Part shown: positions 23,803 to 32,000 of the stretch, piece after piece | How the letters are laid out: each line of letters starts with the position of its first letter | Numbering within the stretch: the first letter of the stretch is position 1 | Virus record (IMG/VR): IMGVR_UViG_3300045993_000431 | Location: 1-35,132 of that record | Direction: 5' to 3' (one strand) | From: a virus | Length of the DNA: 35,132 bases | Made by a program: the position numbers and the translations under genes | The notes under the pieces: model-generated | What the model was told of the DNA's origin: nothing | Databases searched by the model: none | What the model saw: the letters and a program-made list of their open reading frames with translations, nothing else

Positions 23803-24023
23803 ATATATACTCGCTCCTTTTAATAACAACAAATGTGTGCGCCCCTTACATATGTGACTCCTATGCTATCTGTGGCGGCAAGGACTCTAAAAAGGAATGC
23901 CTAGAGTATGTGAATAGGTGTCTAGTGAAAGAACGAAAGAATGGCACCGAGAACGATATTGCGTTTGAATGGTGTGCTGAGAAAGTGCCGCCTGCACTAG
24001 TCGTTGGGATTGTTAATCTATGA
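23799..24023 (+). CDS. Small cysteine-rich, possibly exported protein
   Basis: 74 aa from the ATG at 23799, overlapping the previous stop as ATGA. The N-terminus is hydrophobic ('MNIYSLLLITTNVCAPYIC') but has no positive charge before the core, so export is uncertain. Six cysteines occur at 14, 19, 25, 34, 41 and 59, enough for disulfides or a metal site. No family was recognised. Confidence 0.55.
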   Translation: MNIYSLLLITTNVCAPYICDSYAICGGKDSKKECLEYVNRCLVKERKNGTENDIAFEWCAEKVPPALVVGIVNL

Positions 24024-24229
24024 AACGCTACAGCAATGACACCTATGATGAACTAGTTGAGAGCGACAAAGGCGAGTGGGTTAGCTACAATGAGGCCCAG
24101 GCTGAGATTGCTGTTCTAGAAAAGAAACTAGACGCGGCAATGCGTATTACGAACACTTGCGCGCACATATCAAAATTCGATATGCCAGAAGATTTCTGGG
24201 ACAAAGTGTTTGCGGAGGCTTTGGCATGA
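24020..24229 (+). CDS. Small coiled-coil protein, unknown
   Basis: 69 aa. A coiled coil ('NEAQAEIAVLEKKLDAAM', residues about 24-41) sits between polar ends. It overlaps both neighbours by ATGA. The family is not recognised. It is probably expressed by translational coupling with the genes on either side. Confidence 0.55.
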   Translation: MKRYSNDTYDELVESDKGEWVSYNEAQAEIAVLEKKLDAAMRITNTCAHISKFDMPEDFWDKVFAEALA

Positions 24230-24510
24230 GCCAGGTGTTGAGGCAACGCACGCTTGAAGACTTGCGAGAGTCCACCCTGTACGGGAAACTCTACCGCATA
24301 GTGTCCAAGCACAACAACAAGTTCATTGCCCACCGCATCCGCCGCCGTGGTGAGACGCTGTGGATGATGAGGGGCGAGCGCGTTGTGATTGAGAAGACTC
24401 CACAAGCAAACTTGCCTGCGCGTGTTGGTGACTTTGTTTTTCAGGACGCAGATAAACGATACGCATTATGGGCGGCAATGATAGACATCGAGGTGAAAAA
24501 TGAGAGGTGA
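24226..24510 (+). CDS. Small basic protein, unknown
   Basis: 94 aa from the ATG at 24226 (ATGA overlap). An upstream in-frame ATG at 24157 lies deep inside the previous gene and is rejected. It is basic in the middle ('GKLYRIVSKHNNKFIAHRIRRRGETLWMMRGERVVIEK') with a strand-rich look, so RNA or DNA binding is possible. The family is not recognised. Confidence 0.55.
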   Translation: MSQVLRQRTLEDLRESTLYGKLYRIVSKHNNKFIAHRIRRRGETLWMMRGERVVIEKTPQANLPARVGDFVFQDADKRYALWAAMIDIEVKNER

Positions 24511-24733
24511 AAGAGAGGTCTCTGCGTTCTCTAAGCTCATGCTAGGAAAGCTTGCCATTCGTGAGCACCATGGGGATTGGCTGGCAATGACGCGAAGAGA
24601 ACTCATTGAATGGCTCGAAGATGAAATAGAAGAATTCGCATCAGCGCAGAGCAAAGAGGACGAAATTGCCGAGCTGGTCGATATCGCCAATTTGTGCATG
24701 ATGATTGTAGACAAGCACGGGGGACTTGAATGA
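24500..24733 (+). CDS. MazG-like nucleotide pyrophosphohydrolase (single domain)
   Basis: 77 aa, all-helical. 'SAFSKLMLGKLAIREHHGDW' and 'RRELIEWLEDEIEEFASA...DEIAELVDIANLCMMIVDKHGG' match short phage MazG-like proteins. The metal-binding pattern is present (ExxEE at about 40-45 and ELVD, Glu58/Asp61). Such enzymes hydrolyse dNTPs or ppGpp-like nucleotides to monophosphate. Some act as dGTP/dATP diphosphohydrolases in phages with modified DNA, but no PurZ homologue is visible here. The substrate is unknown. The family fit rests on motif spacing. Confidence 0.72.
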   Translation: MRGEREVSAFSKLMLGKLAIREHHGDWLAMTRRELIEWLEDEIEEFASAQSKEDEIAELVDIANLCMMIVDKHGGLE

Positions 24734-24930
24734 AAGCCACACTTGAGTTTGACCTAGACCACGAACGTGATGAATACACGAGTGCTATAAATGGTTGGCG
24801 ATATAAAGGCGTAATTGATGATCTGCTTGATTGGCTCAGAAATAAAGAAAAATGGGAGTCTACTTTTGAGATGAAAGTTGATGAAGCTAGACAAAAAATA
24901 ATGGAACTCATGAGAGATAACGAGGTATGA
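24730..24930 (+). CDS. Small acidic helical protein, unknown
   Basis: 66 aa. A beta-like start ('MKATLEFDLDHERDEYTSAI') precedes helices ('YKGVIDDLLDWLRNKEKW', 'MKVDEARQKIMELM'). It overlaps the MazG-like gene and the next gene by ATGA. Proteins with this 'F.D..D...Y..AI.G..Y......L...L' pattern are frequent in phage early regions, without a known role. Confidence 0.58.
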   Translation: MKATLEFDLDHERDEYTSAINGWRYKGVIDDLLDWLRNKEKWESTFEMKVDEARQKIMELMRDNEV

Positions 24931-25085
24931 ACATTTTTCTAGGCATCTGCATCGTAGTATTCTGCATTGGATGGGTTGGCACAGGCTTCCTGCTGGCCTG
25001 CGACGTGCGCGCAAATTGGTACAAAAGCCTGATTATTGTGGCCGTCTGGCCGCTGCTTTTGTTTTGTGATTGGTTAACAGATTAG
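24927..25085 (+). CDS. Small two-helix membrane protein, last gene of the plus operon
   Basis: 52 aa from the ATG at 24927, overlapping the previous TGA as ATGA. Two hydrophobic helices (about residues 3-24, 'IFLGICIVVFCIGWVGTGFLL', and 34-47, 'SLIIVAVWPLLLFC') are joined by a short CDVRANWYK loop. The stop codon TAG lies in the first base pairs of the downstream triloop hairpin. Likely an inner-membrane protein with unknown function; superinfection exclusion or host takeover are possibilities only. Confidence 0.62.
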   Translation: MNIFLGICIVVFCIGWVGTGFLLACDVRANWYKSLIIVAVWPLLLFCDWLTD

Positions 25086-25163
25086 CCCAAGGTGGGCTAC
25101 GGCTAGGCTGTTTGCGCTGCGAGTCGCAGCCTGGTTGCGATTATTTAGTCCATGGTGGACTAA
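25083..25163 (+). other. Three consecutive triloop hairpins
   Basis: TAGCCCA-AGG-TGGGCTA (25083-25099), GCTGCG-AGT-CGCAGC (25116-25130) and TTAGTCCA-TGG-TGGACTAA (25145-25163) are perfect stems of 7, 6 and 8 bp, all with three-base loops. The first and third are related in sequence. They lie between the last plus-strand gene and the terminator-like hairpin. Confidence 0.65.
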
Positions 25164-25165
25164 CG

Positions 25166-25200
25166 GCCCGTTGAGACATCTGCCAGCAACGGGCTTCGTT
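25166..25200 (+). terminator. Terminator-like hairpin ending the plus-strand operon
   Basis: An 8-bp GC-rich stem (25166-25173 with 25187-25194, 13-base loop) is followed by TTCGTTTCC on the plus strand. The U-run is imperfect. It sits in the 118-base gap between convergent transcription units, so termination here is expected. Confidence 0.6.
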
Positions 25201-25203
25201 TCC

Positions 25204-25350
25204 TTACTTAGCAAAAATGCTGATGACTTCTGCAGGCACGTCTGCCATATCTAGCGAAATGCTCAGCAAGATTTTGCCGTCTTTGTTTGGGTCCACACTG
25301 ATGATTACTTTGCCGTCAACGATTTCAAATTTCAGAACTTTATTTTCCAT
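25204..25350 (-). CDS. Small protein at the end of the minus-strand unit, unknown
   Basis: 48 aa from the ATG at 25350, preceded by an AAAAGGAG ribosome site. A longer frame that starts at 25461 inside the neighbouring gene is rejected. The sequence alternates short strands ('KVLKFEIVDGKVIISVDPNKDGKILLSISL') and ends in a helix. The family is not recognised. It is the last gene of the minus-strand unit, facing the plus operon. Confidence 0.6.
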   Translation of the reverse strand: MENKVLKFEIVDGKVIISVDPNKDGKILLSISLDMADVPAEVISIFAK

Positions 25351-25378
25351 GTCGAATCTCCTTTTGGGACGTTTTACA

Positions 25379-26134
25379 CTACATCGCACCCAATGCGCGA
25401 AGTATGGCAATGATAGCATCAAGTATCGTCTTACCCCAGCCAGGCAAGAACAAACCTGCAATAAAACTCAAACCACCAAGCACAGCCGCTGCAGTTTTTG
25501 CCCATGCCCAGCCTGAGCTTTTCTTGACTGGTTCCACAGGATGCGAAGGAATATTGTCGTGCGGCTCTAATACCACTGGCTCCTCGATAGGCTTGGGCGG
25601 AGGAGGCGGCGGAGGTGGCTTAGGCAAAGGTTCGCCAGTCGTTTGGCGAGAGACAATGCCTGCAGACACGGCCTCCCATTTCTGTACTAACATAAGCAAC
25701 ACTGCTTTTTCATCAGCGGAAAGTGGCAAATTTTCAACGGTCTGCCATTGTGCTGACTGTACATGCAGCGTTGCATTTATGGCCGTGTCCTCAGGGCTAC
25801 CGCCGAATCCGATGCCGAAAACATCTTCCTTCATGGCTCGTCCGAAGTCGTTCTTGAGCCAGTAGAACAATGCCAGTATATCCCACCTGATGTCTGTGCC
25901 AATGCAGGCTCGGTAGTAGTCATCTGCAATGAGAGGCGCACCGCGCCAGTACGCTGTGGAGGCCCACATGTTGAGGTTGCTCGGTGCTACTTTTACGCCG
26001 GGAGACTCGGTTCCGTGCAAAGAAAGAGCTATCATTGCTGCGCCCCTTAAAGAAAAAAGCCACTCAATTGCTTGAGCGGCCCGGTACACGTCATTTCCGC
26101 CGTCATTTGGAGTATGTTGTAGTGTACTCCACAA
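25379..26134 (-). CDS. Proline-hinged protein with C-terminal membrane hairpin, lysis region
   Basis: Up to 251 aa. The only frame opening is a TTG at 26134. A GTG at 26089 with a GGCGG ribosome site (236 aa) is a good alternative start. The N-terminal domain (residues about 16-165) is helical with many aromatics. An eight-proline run (173-180) begins a Pro/Glu-rich linker. The C-terminus has two hydrophobic segments (213-230 and 235-250) around 'PGWGK'. The layout is a soluble domain tethered to the membrane by a Pro hinge. Being downstream of the endolysin it may have a lysis or membrane role, but no family was recognised. Confidence 0.6.
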   Translation of the reverse strand: MWSTLQHTPNDGGNDVYRAAQAIEWLFSLRGAAMIALSLHGTESPGVKVAPSNLNMWASTAYWRGAPLIADDYYRACIGTDIRWDILALFYWLKNDFGRAMKEDVFGIGFGGSPEDTAINATLHVQSAQWQTVENLPLSADEKAVLLMLVQKWEAVSAGIVSRQTTGEPLPKPPPPPPPPKPIEEPVVLEPHDNIPSHPVEPVKKSSGWAWAKTAAAVLGGLSFIAGLFLPGWGKTILDAIIAILRALGAM

Positions 26135-26157
26135 CGAGCGGAAAGAGCAAATTCTTT

Positions 26158-26607
26158 TTACTCTACGGGAAGAGCTTCGCCAGCTTCGATCTGAATCGAG
26201 GCAGCGTCGCCTGCAAGCAGGTCCAAAGGCAGCTCGCCAAGAATCGTTTTCACGCCTTCGCCCAAGTCAGCGTCAGCCGAAACTTGTACAACGAGCGAGC
26301 CAACAACGCCAGCGGGAACAAACTCTGCGCTCAAGCCGCCTTCAGCAACCGTCAAGGTTCCCAAGGCAGGATTGGTCAAAGCCCAGACAGGTGCTCCGTC
26401 CACAGGGGCAAGATTGCCGAATTTGTCAACAAGTTTAATAGACAAAGGAAGCTTGAAAGAAACTTTTAATTGCATGTCCCGTACCCCTAACTTTAGTCCA
26501 AACAGTTTCGCTGTAAAAACCATTTTTACCGCTCTGCCTGGATACAAAAAACCTTCAATAATTGGACAGGCCCATTCATAGGCAATCCGTGCGAGTTTAT
26601 ACATCAT
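26158..26607 (-). CDS. Ig-like small protein downstream of the endolysin
   Basis: 149 aa from the ATG at 26607 (AAGGGG ribosome site). A frame extending to 26676 overlaps the endolysin and is rejected, and an internal ATG at 26475 would give 105 aa. After a short hydrophobic N-terminal region ('YEWACPIIEGFLYPGRAV'), the last ~105 residues are a bacterial Ig-like fold ('IKLVDKFGNLAPVDGAPVWALTNPALGTLTVAEGGLSAEFVPAG'), with the typical D..GN....G..V.W....P..G.L. Such small Ig-like proteins are common near phage fibre and lysis genes, with unknown roles. Confidence 0.65.
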   Translation of the reverse strand: MMYKLARIAYEWACPIIEGFLYPGRAVKMVFTAKLFGLKLGVRDMQLKVSFKLPLSIKLVDKFGNLAPVDGAPVWALTNPALGTLTVAEGGLSAEFVPAGVVGSLVVQVSADADLGEGVKTILGELPLDLLAGDAASIQIEAGEALPVE

Positions 26608-26645
26608 GTGCTCGCCCCTTGTTTTTCTGTAATGCCTAAAGTGTA

Positions 26646-27911
26646 TCAGCCAGGCATTCGAACTGCAAACTTCCACTCGCCTACTGGTCCGCCTGTCAAA
26701 TTTCTTTCACTGACGCCCCATGCCTGATTGTGCAGGACGTGCGCAGCGCGAGGCCCGAAGTAGTCAACGAAGGTGTAAACGTGGTCCAAGTCGGCGAGGT
26801 TTGCCGTTGGTCCACTGGTGCATACATCACCGGGACGCATTGCGCCGATGCTTGTGACCTTGGTCCAGCCATTGGCAAGTGCCCAGGTGAGGAACGCTCC
26901 GACGTTAATCGCTGCTGCTGTATTGTGTGCTGGAAAATTAAGGCCAGAAAGCTCAAGTGCGCTTACAGTGTGAGCCACGCAACCATTCTCTGTGGCTGTG
27001 GGGCTATAGACACCTGCAAACCACTCCTCTACACGAGCACGAACCTTGTCATAGTTGTTCTTGTAGAAGTTAAAGAACTTGTCCGCATTGTCGCCAGTGC
27101 TCACCACAGGCCCCGGCCCTCGCCCGCTTCCAGGAATGAATGGAATCGGCTTGTTTGCAGGTGCCACAAGGATATTGTGGATGCCGTAGATTTTGAACAA
27201 GTCCGCCAGAGTCTCACTGTTGTTGATATCAGCGATGAACTTAGCATGCTCCCCATCGTAGCCAATCAATACAGGCTTGCCATCGGCCTTATTGTTCATT
27301 TCGTACCAAGTAATCTTGAAAGGCGTTTCTATTACCACTGGTTTCTCCTCAAATGATACGGCACCTTTTTCAACGAGTTTCTTAAGCATGGCAACAACAC
27401 CAATCTGAGCAGACCATGCATCAGGCCCCCATACTCCGTCAGCCACATAGCGTCCAGCTTCCTCGATGTTGGTAAAGCTCCACACATATTGTGAAGGTTT
27501 TCCTTTGCCACGATATCCTAATCCATTGTAGCACTCAGCCAACCAGAGCGCATGGGCAAGGCTCCAATCTTTTTCGTTGTGGTATCCTTCGTGGCGCAAG
27601 GACACAATCGCACCATCAGGCCAGGTACCATTGCACACAAGGCCCTTTGGGACGCGCACAGTTGGCTTGGTTACATCGTCGCCGTTGGCTAACCATGTGG
27701 AAAAGTCGAAGTTGCTTTCCATCGAATGGATGCAACCAACGAACCACCAAGGCACACCTGTAGCGAATTCAATCTGTTTATAGATTCCCTTGCTCGCTAT
27801 GATTTTGTCGGCACATCTGTTGGCACCGTCCACACCGTTAACACGGATAACAGCACGGCCCCAGCGCTCAAGTATCTCTTCTTTAGCTTGAAGAAAGTCG
27901 AATGAACTCAT
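26646..27911 (-). CDS. Two-domain endolysin: lysozyme-like glycosidase plus CHAP/NlpC-like domain
   Basis: 421 aa. The N-terminal domain (1-185) has the pattern of phage lysozyme-family proteins (COG5526 type): 'FVGCIHSMESNFDF' with candidate catalytic Glu65, 'WSLAHALWLAECYNGLGYRGKG' (116-137), 'YVWSFTN', 'GRYVADG'. The C-terminal domain (about 275-421) looks like a CHAP or NlpC/P60 cysteine peptidase: Cys311 (ENGCVAHTVSALELSG), 'GAMRPGDVCTSG', His377 (LDHVYTF) and 'HNQAWG' (394-399). The two domains are joined by a ~90-residue region including a Gly/Pro-rich linker. There is no signal peptide, so a holin is needed. The enzyme would cut both glycan and peptide bonds of peptidoglycan. Confidence 0.78.
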   Translation of the reverse strand: MSSFDFLQAKEEILERWGRAVIRVNGVDGANRCADKIIASKGIYKQIEFATGVPWWFVGCIHSMESNFDFSTWLANGDDVTKPTVRVPKGLVCNGTWPDGAIVSLRHEGYHNEKDWSLAHALWLAECYNGLGYRGKGKPSQYVWSFTNIEEAGRYVADGVWGPDAWSAQIGVVAMLKKLVEKGAVSFEEKPVVIETPFKITWYEMNNKADGKPVLIGYDGEHAKFIADINNSETLADLFKIYGIHNILVAPANKPIPFIPGSGRGPGPVVSTGDNADKFFNFYKNNYDKVRARVEEWFAGVYSPTATENGCVAHTVSALELSGLNFPAHNTAAAINVGAFLTWALANGWTKVTSIGAMRPGDVCTSGPTANLADLDHVYTFVDYFGPRAAHVLHNQAWGVSERNLTGGPVGEWKFAVRMPG

Positions 27912-28150
27912 TTATTATCCTCCTCGTCCTCTCCCTTGCACCCATTGTGCAGACATGGCCGCGATGATATCAGTCTACGCACATGCGTTAAGTCGCTGTC
28001 TCTTTTCGCCTCACGTACCAACAAGTCCGAGATGTTCTTGTTTATCCCACTCAATTGCGAGACCATTGCTTGTAAAAAGTAGACAATTGCCGCAATGCCT
28101 CCGCCAGCGAGCCAACGTAGCCACTCATCCGTGAGCTGTACCGTGGTCAT
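27908..28150 (-). CDS. Small single-pass membrane protein, holin candidate
   Basis: 80 aa. One hydrophobic helix (residues about 13-31, 'WLAGGGIAAIVYFLQAMVSQL') near the N-terminus is followed by a charged helical domain and an acidic tail ('GCKGEDEEDNK'). It overlaps the endolysin start by ATGA, so it is expressed together with it. The topology suits a one-helix holin or a spanin-like partner. No sequence signature decides between the two. Confidence 0.62.
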   Translation of the reverse strand: MTTVQLTDEWLRWLAGGGIAAIVYFLQAMVSQLSGINKNISDLLVREAKRDSDLTHVRRLISSRPCLHNGCKGEDEEDNK

Positions 28151-28995
28151 TTCTGCACCAATCTCCCCAGTGCAACCAGGGCAAAACCGCTACCATTTCG
28201 CGAAAAGTGCGGCCCCTCTGTGTTTGGCTGCCACGCTCTCATCTCTGCTAAAACATCTTGCTGTAATGTACTATAGTCGCCCGTGGCCGTGAGCGCCACT
28301 ATGTAACGCGAATACAAGCTTGGGCTTGTTGTATCGCATGTTTTAGCGGCATTTATGTAGGTCGTTGTTAAGTTTCCCGTGTGGGCTTTGAGGTAGACGG
28401 TGTCGAGTACCAGCGAGCAGTCTCCGCCGGAATTCGCGTCGATGGTGATTTGTGCCTCTGCGACATAATCAGGTACGTTTGTGCCGAATGGACGCTTTTG
28501 GCCGAAGCGCGAAGCCACGTCTCCGAGAACGTTGAGCAACCCAGGGCTAAGTAAACATTTGTCGAGTCCACAAACTTTCCAATTATTTCTACTGGCATAA
28601 GCAATTACACTCCTTAAAGGGTTTGCGTCTCCATAAGCCAAGGTCCACATTGCCATACTTATCATGTGGTCCCTAGAGAAACTATCAATACCAGCTGCAC
28701 GGTGAGCAGGCGAGCGGAACGGTTTCCCGTCCTCTCGAATACTGGCCAAAGCGAAGGCATCGGCGGTTTGGTCGATAAAGCCAATGCGGAAGTAGGAATA
28801 CAGGCCCCAGTTGTCGCTCTGCCTCTCCACACTGTCGCATGGAAACTTGGCAGGTGCGCCATCACAGCGCACAAGCTCTGGCAGAATGCGGCCAATCTGA
28901 ACGTCTATTTCTTGGTTCGTTGTTAAAGGTGGGTAAGCCTCCACGCGCTTGCCACAGCTTAAAATCAACAAAAATGCTAAGTGGGACAAGCGCAT
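28147..28995 (-). CDS. Secreted or lipid-anchored protein, unknown function
   Basis: 282 aa. The N-terminus is a signal sequence with a possible lipobox (LILSC, Cys14), and a type I site near VEA-Y is an alternative. The mature part contains 'FSRDHMISMAMWTLAYGDANPLRSVI' and 'YASRNNWKVCGLDKCLLSPG', resembling helical phage proteins near fibre and lysis genes whose activity is unclear, perhaps an alpha/alpha-barrel enzyme. The ATG has an AAAAAGGAG ribosome site. It overlaps the holin candidate by ATGA. A role at the cell surface, such as lysis or superinfection control, is inferred. Confidence 0.65.
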   Translation of the reverse strand: MRLSHLAFLLILSCGKRVEAYPPLTTNQEIDVQIGRILPELVRCDGAPAKFPCDSVERQSDNWGLYSYFRIGFIDQTADAFALASIREDGKPFRSPAHRAAGIDSFSRDHMISMAMWTLAYGDANPLRSVIAYASRNNWKVCGLDKCLLSPGLLNVLGDVASRFGQKRPFGTNVPDYVAEAQITIDANSGGDCSLVLDTVYLKAHTGNLTTTYINAAKTCDTTSPSLYSRYIVALTATGDYSTLQQDVLAEMRAWQPNTEGPHFSRNGSGFALVALGRLVQK

Positions 28996-29046
28996 GATGG
29001 GCTCCTTTTTAATCTAGTCTTGGTGCCGATATCGCATTGACGTTTC

Positions 29047-32000
29047 TTAATCAATCAACATAGCCTCAAGAAACATCGATGACCCGGAGGTAGCAGGTGC
29101 CGTGCCTGTAAAAGTCATAGATCCACGGATGTAGACAGTGCCACCGCCCGCTGGAATTGTGATGACTCGACTCGGTAGTGCTACCCACGATGTGGTCGTG
29201 TTTTCCGTGCTCGAATTTCCTCCACTGTATTTAGTGTTGGCTGTGTCTGCGACATTAGATGTTATATTTCCAAGAATTCTTGTGCGAGTAGTACCAGCGG
29301 TCCCCGCTGCGATGTTGCCAGAACAAAGGTATGTCCCTTGTCCAAGTGCCAAAGATGCGAGAGTGTACGTGGTATCTGTCGCCGTGAAAGTCGTGTTGCT
29401 AATCGTCGCAGCTTGCATGTTCCCTAGATAACTAGACGCCACAGCAACGCCACTGCTTCCACCTTTGACTGGCCCTTGCATGTAAAATGATTGCGTATCT
29501 CTTGGTGATAGAGCAAGCCTCCATTTCCACGTTGTGTAGTTAGACCAAGGATCACCGCTTGATCCGTAGGTTGTATTACTCGCCCTTGCGCCACGGTTTC
29601 CAAAGAATATTTGAACATTTGTAGCACTAGACCATGCGTTGCTTACACCGTAGAACGCTGCACCCTGTCTAATTCCGTTGAATGACCTTAGATTAGAATC
29701 TGTCCAACCGTTTCCGTCATTGAGTTCCAACGTGATTTTTTGCCGGTTAGAGTCGAACGTTGGCACGGTGATATTGAACGTTGTTATATTATCAGACACG
29801 GAATCTATAGAAAGGACTGAAGCGCCAGTGGGCCCTTCCACCGTCAAACCAGCAGCATTGCTTCCGCCCGCTGTTGCTGTTGAGCCCGTGTTATAGAAGT
29901 ATCGAGTAAGACTAACTTCAGGTGTTGCGATATCCGTAGGCTGCCAGCCTGTAATTGGAACAGAAACTATAGTCGTAAATGTGTCGGAAGCGGCCCAAGT
30001 AAACGGCACCGTGGCATTCCAAGCTACGTTTGTTGTTGCTGCAAAGATAACTTCCAGCTGGGTGCGTACATTCGACCAGCGAACGAGTCCAGTAAAGTAT
30101 TGCGATGCGGAGCTGTCGATAGAATAAGCACTACCAAGCGGTGAATTGCTCAAATCTGCTAGCTTTGTCGTGTCTACTGAGATGCCTGCAGGTAACCCGA
30201 TGCCAATATTTCCAGTAAGAAGTCCACCAGTGCCAAGCTGAACAAATGCCTGAATCTCCACATTGGTACCAACGCGCCGCCATCTGCCTGCCACTGTAGA
30301 ACCCGAGCCGAGAGTAGTATTCGCGAAAGTCGGGGTGTAGCTAGTCCAATCTGTCGTAATCCCCCCGCTCGTCACGCTCACAGCCTGGCCGATATAAACT
30401 TGGTCTACAAATAAACCACCTGCATCAATCGCCGCCGTTCCTAGTATTCTCACTGTTAAAGTCGATGGAAGGGCAGGGATAGGAAACGTTCCGCCAGTCT
30501 TCACTGGCTTGGTGGCGCTTGTCAGTGTGCTGATATCTTTTTCAAATATCACATTGTTACTGCCATCCAATACCTGCAATTTTCCGCCCGTCACAGCAGC
30601 CCCTTGCAATACTACGGAAACTTCACCTAGTCGTGAGGACAAACCTAGGTCTAATGCGTTGGTGGCCCAGTCAACTCGCCATGCACCGGCAACGGCCTGT
30701 GTAAATTTGAAGGTGCCGCTTCCGAACAATTTAGCAGTGGTTTCCCTTGCCGCTGTTACGGTATTGGTTCCACCGTTTAGCGTGAGGTTAGAGGACGCGC
30801 TCACCTCTGCGTCTGGATTAATGACGTAGTTTGTGGCCCCCACAGGTGTGGCCCATTCCATCGCATTCGCTGCAAGATTCGTGCGCAGTTGCTGCAATGG
30901 CGTGCCGAGTGCTGTTAGCCCCGTGCCGCCCTTCGCAAATCCAACCGCTGCAGACAATGCCGCATCAGTTAACTGCCCGCCTTGTGCCGTTGTGGCGTGC
31001 GTATGTACTGCGTTGGTGCTACGCCCGATCTCGTCGTATCTATCAGCCACCGCGTTGTATGTAACGGAAAGCATCTGACCAGCGCCGAGGGTGCAGTTTC
31101 CGTTGAGCATCATGCCCTTTGTATTATTGTTGCTTGCATAGGTAACGGTAGCAACGTCGCTTGTTCCAATTAACCTGTAAATCTGGCCATCGTTTGGTGC
31201 CACTGTGCCGAAAGGTTGGACGTTCGCCGTGACCGGTGCCCCACCCGTTCCCGCCACTGGTATGGTTAACTCGCGACCTAACTGTGTAGGCAGAGAGCTG
31301 CCAGCTGCAGTGGTAATTGTGTACGTCGGTGTGATGGCGTGGTTATTCGCGTACCACTTGCCCGCTGCCCAGTCCGTCGCAAATGTACCTGATGTGTGCG
31401 CCGCCGCTGCAGGCACACGGTACAAAGTCCCGTTATTCACAACGTGATTGCCTACGCGGTAGTCCGTACCTGTTACCCAATCGGCGACATAATCGAAGCC
31501 AAAAAGCCTTTCATTCATGAGCTTTTGGTCTGTTTCTACCGTGGAATCGTATCCGCCTGCCGTGGTCGATGTGGTGTTTATGGCGCTATCAGGGTGCTGT
31601 GCCACGACACTTCTACCAGTTAAGGTGCCGTGCACCGTAGGTGTCACCGCTCCGATATTCACGCTCGAAATCTTGGTACCAGTGATGTTCTGGATGCCTT
31701 CAACACGTAGGCGGTAAACGTTGTTGGTAAAGGTGGACAAGAAACGCACAACCACCTTGTATATGCAGCAGAACTCGGTAAAGGGGAGGCCGGTCAAATC
31801 GAGAGAGGTGAAGGTCTCAGCTAGCGCAGAATCTCTTGCTGCCGTCCGCGTGGTGACGCTGAGCGGAGTCGCTGGGCTGTATTTGACTTGTCCTGGTATC
31901 CACACATACCTTAATTGCTGCGAACGCGTGCCAGAGGCCGCTGGAACCGCAAACAGATAGTAGCAAACGTAGTCCTCATTTATCATGATGGCTAGGGAGT

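Noticed and set aside
24500-24733. Z-genome (2-aminoadenine) biosynthesis suggested by the MazG-like protein
   Set aside because: No PurZ, DatZ or matching polymerase gene is visible.
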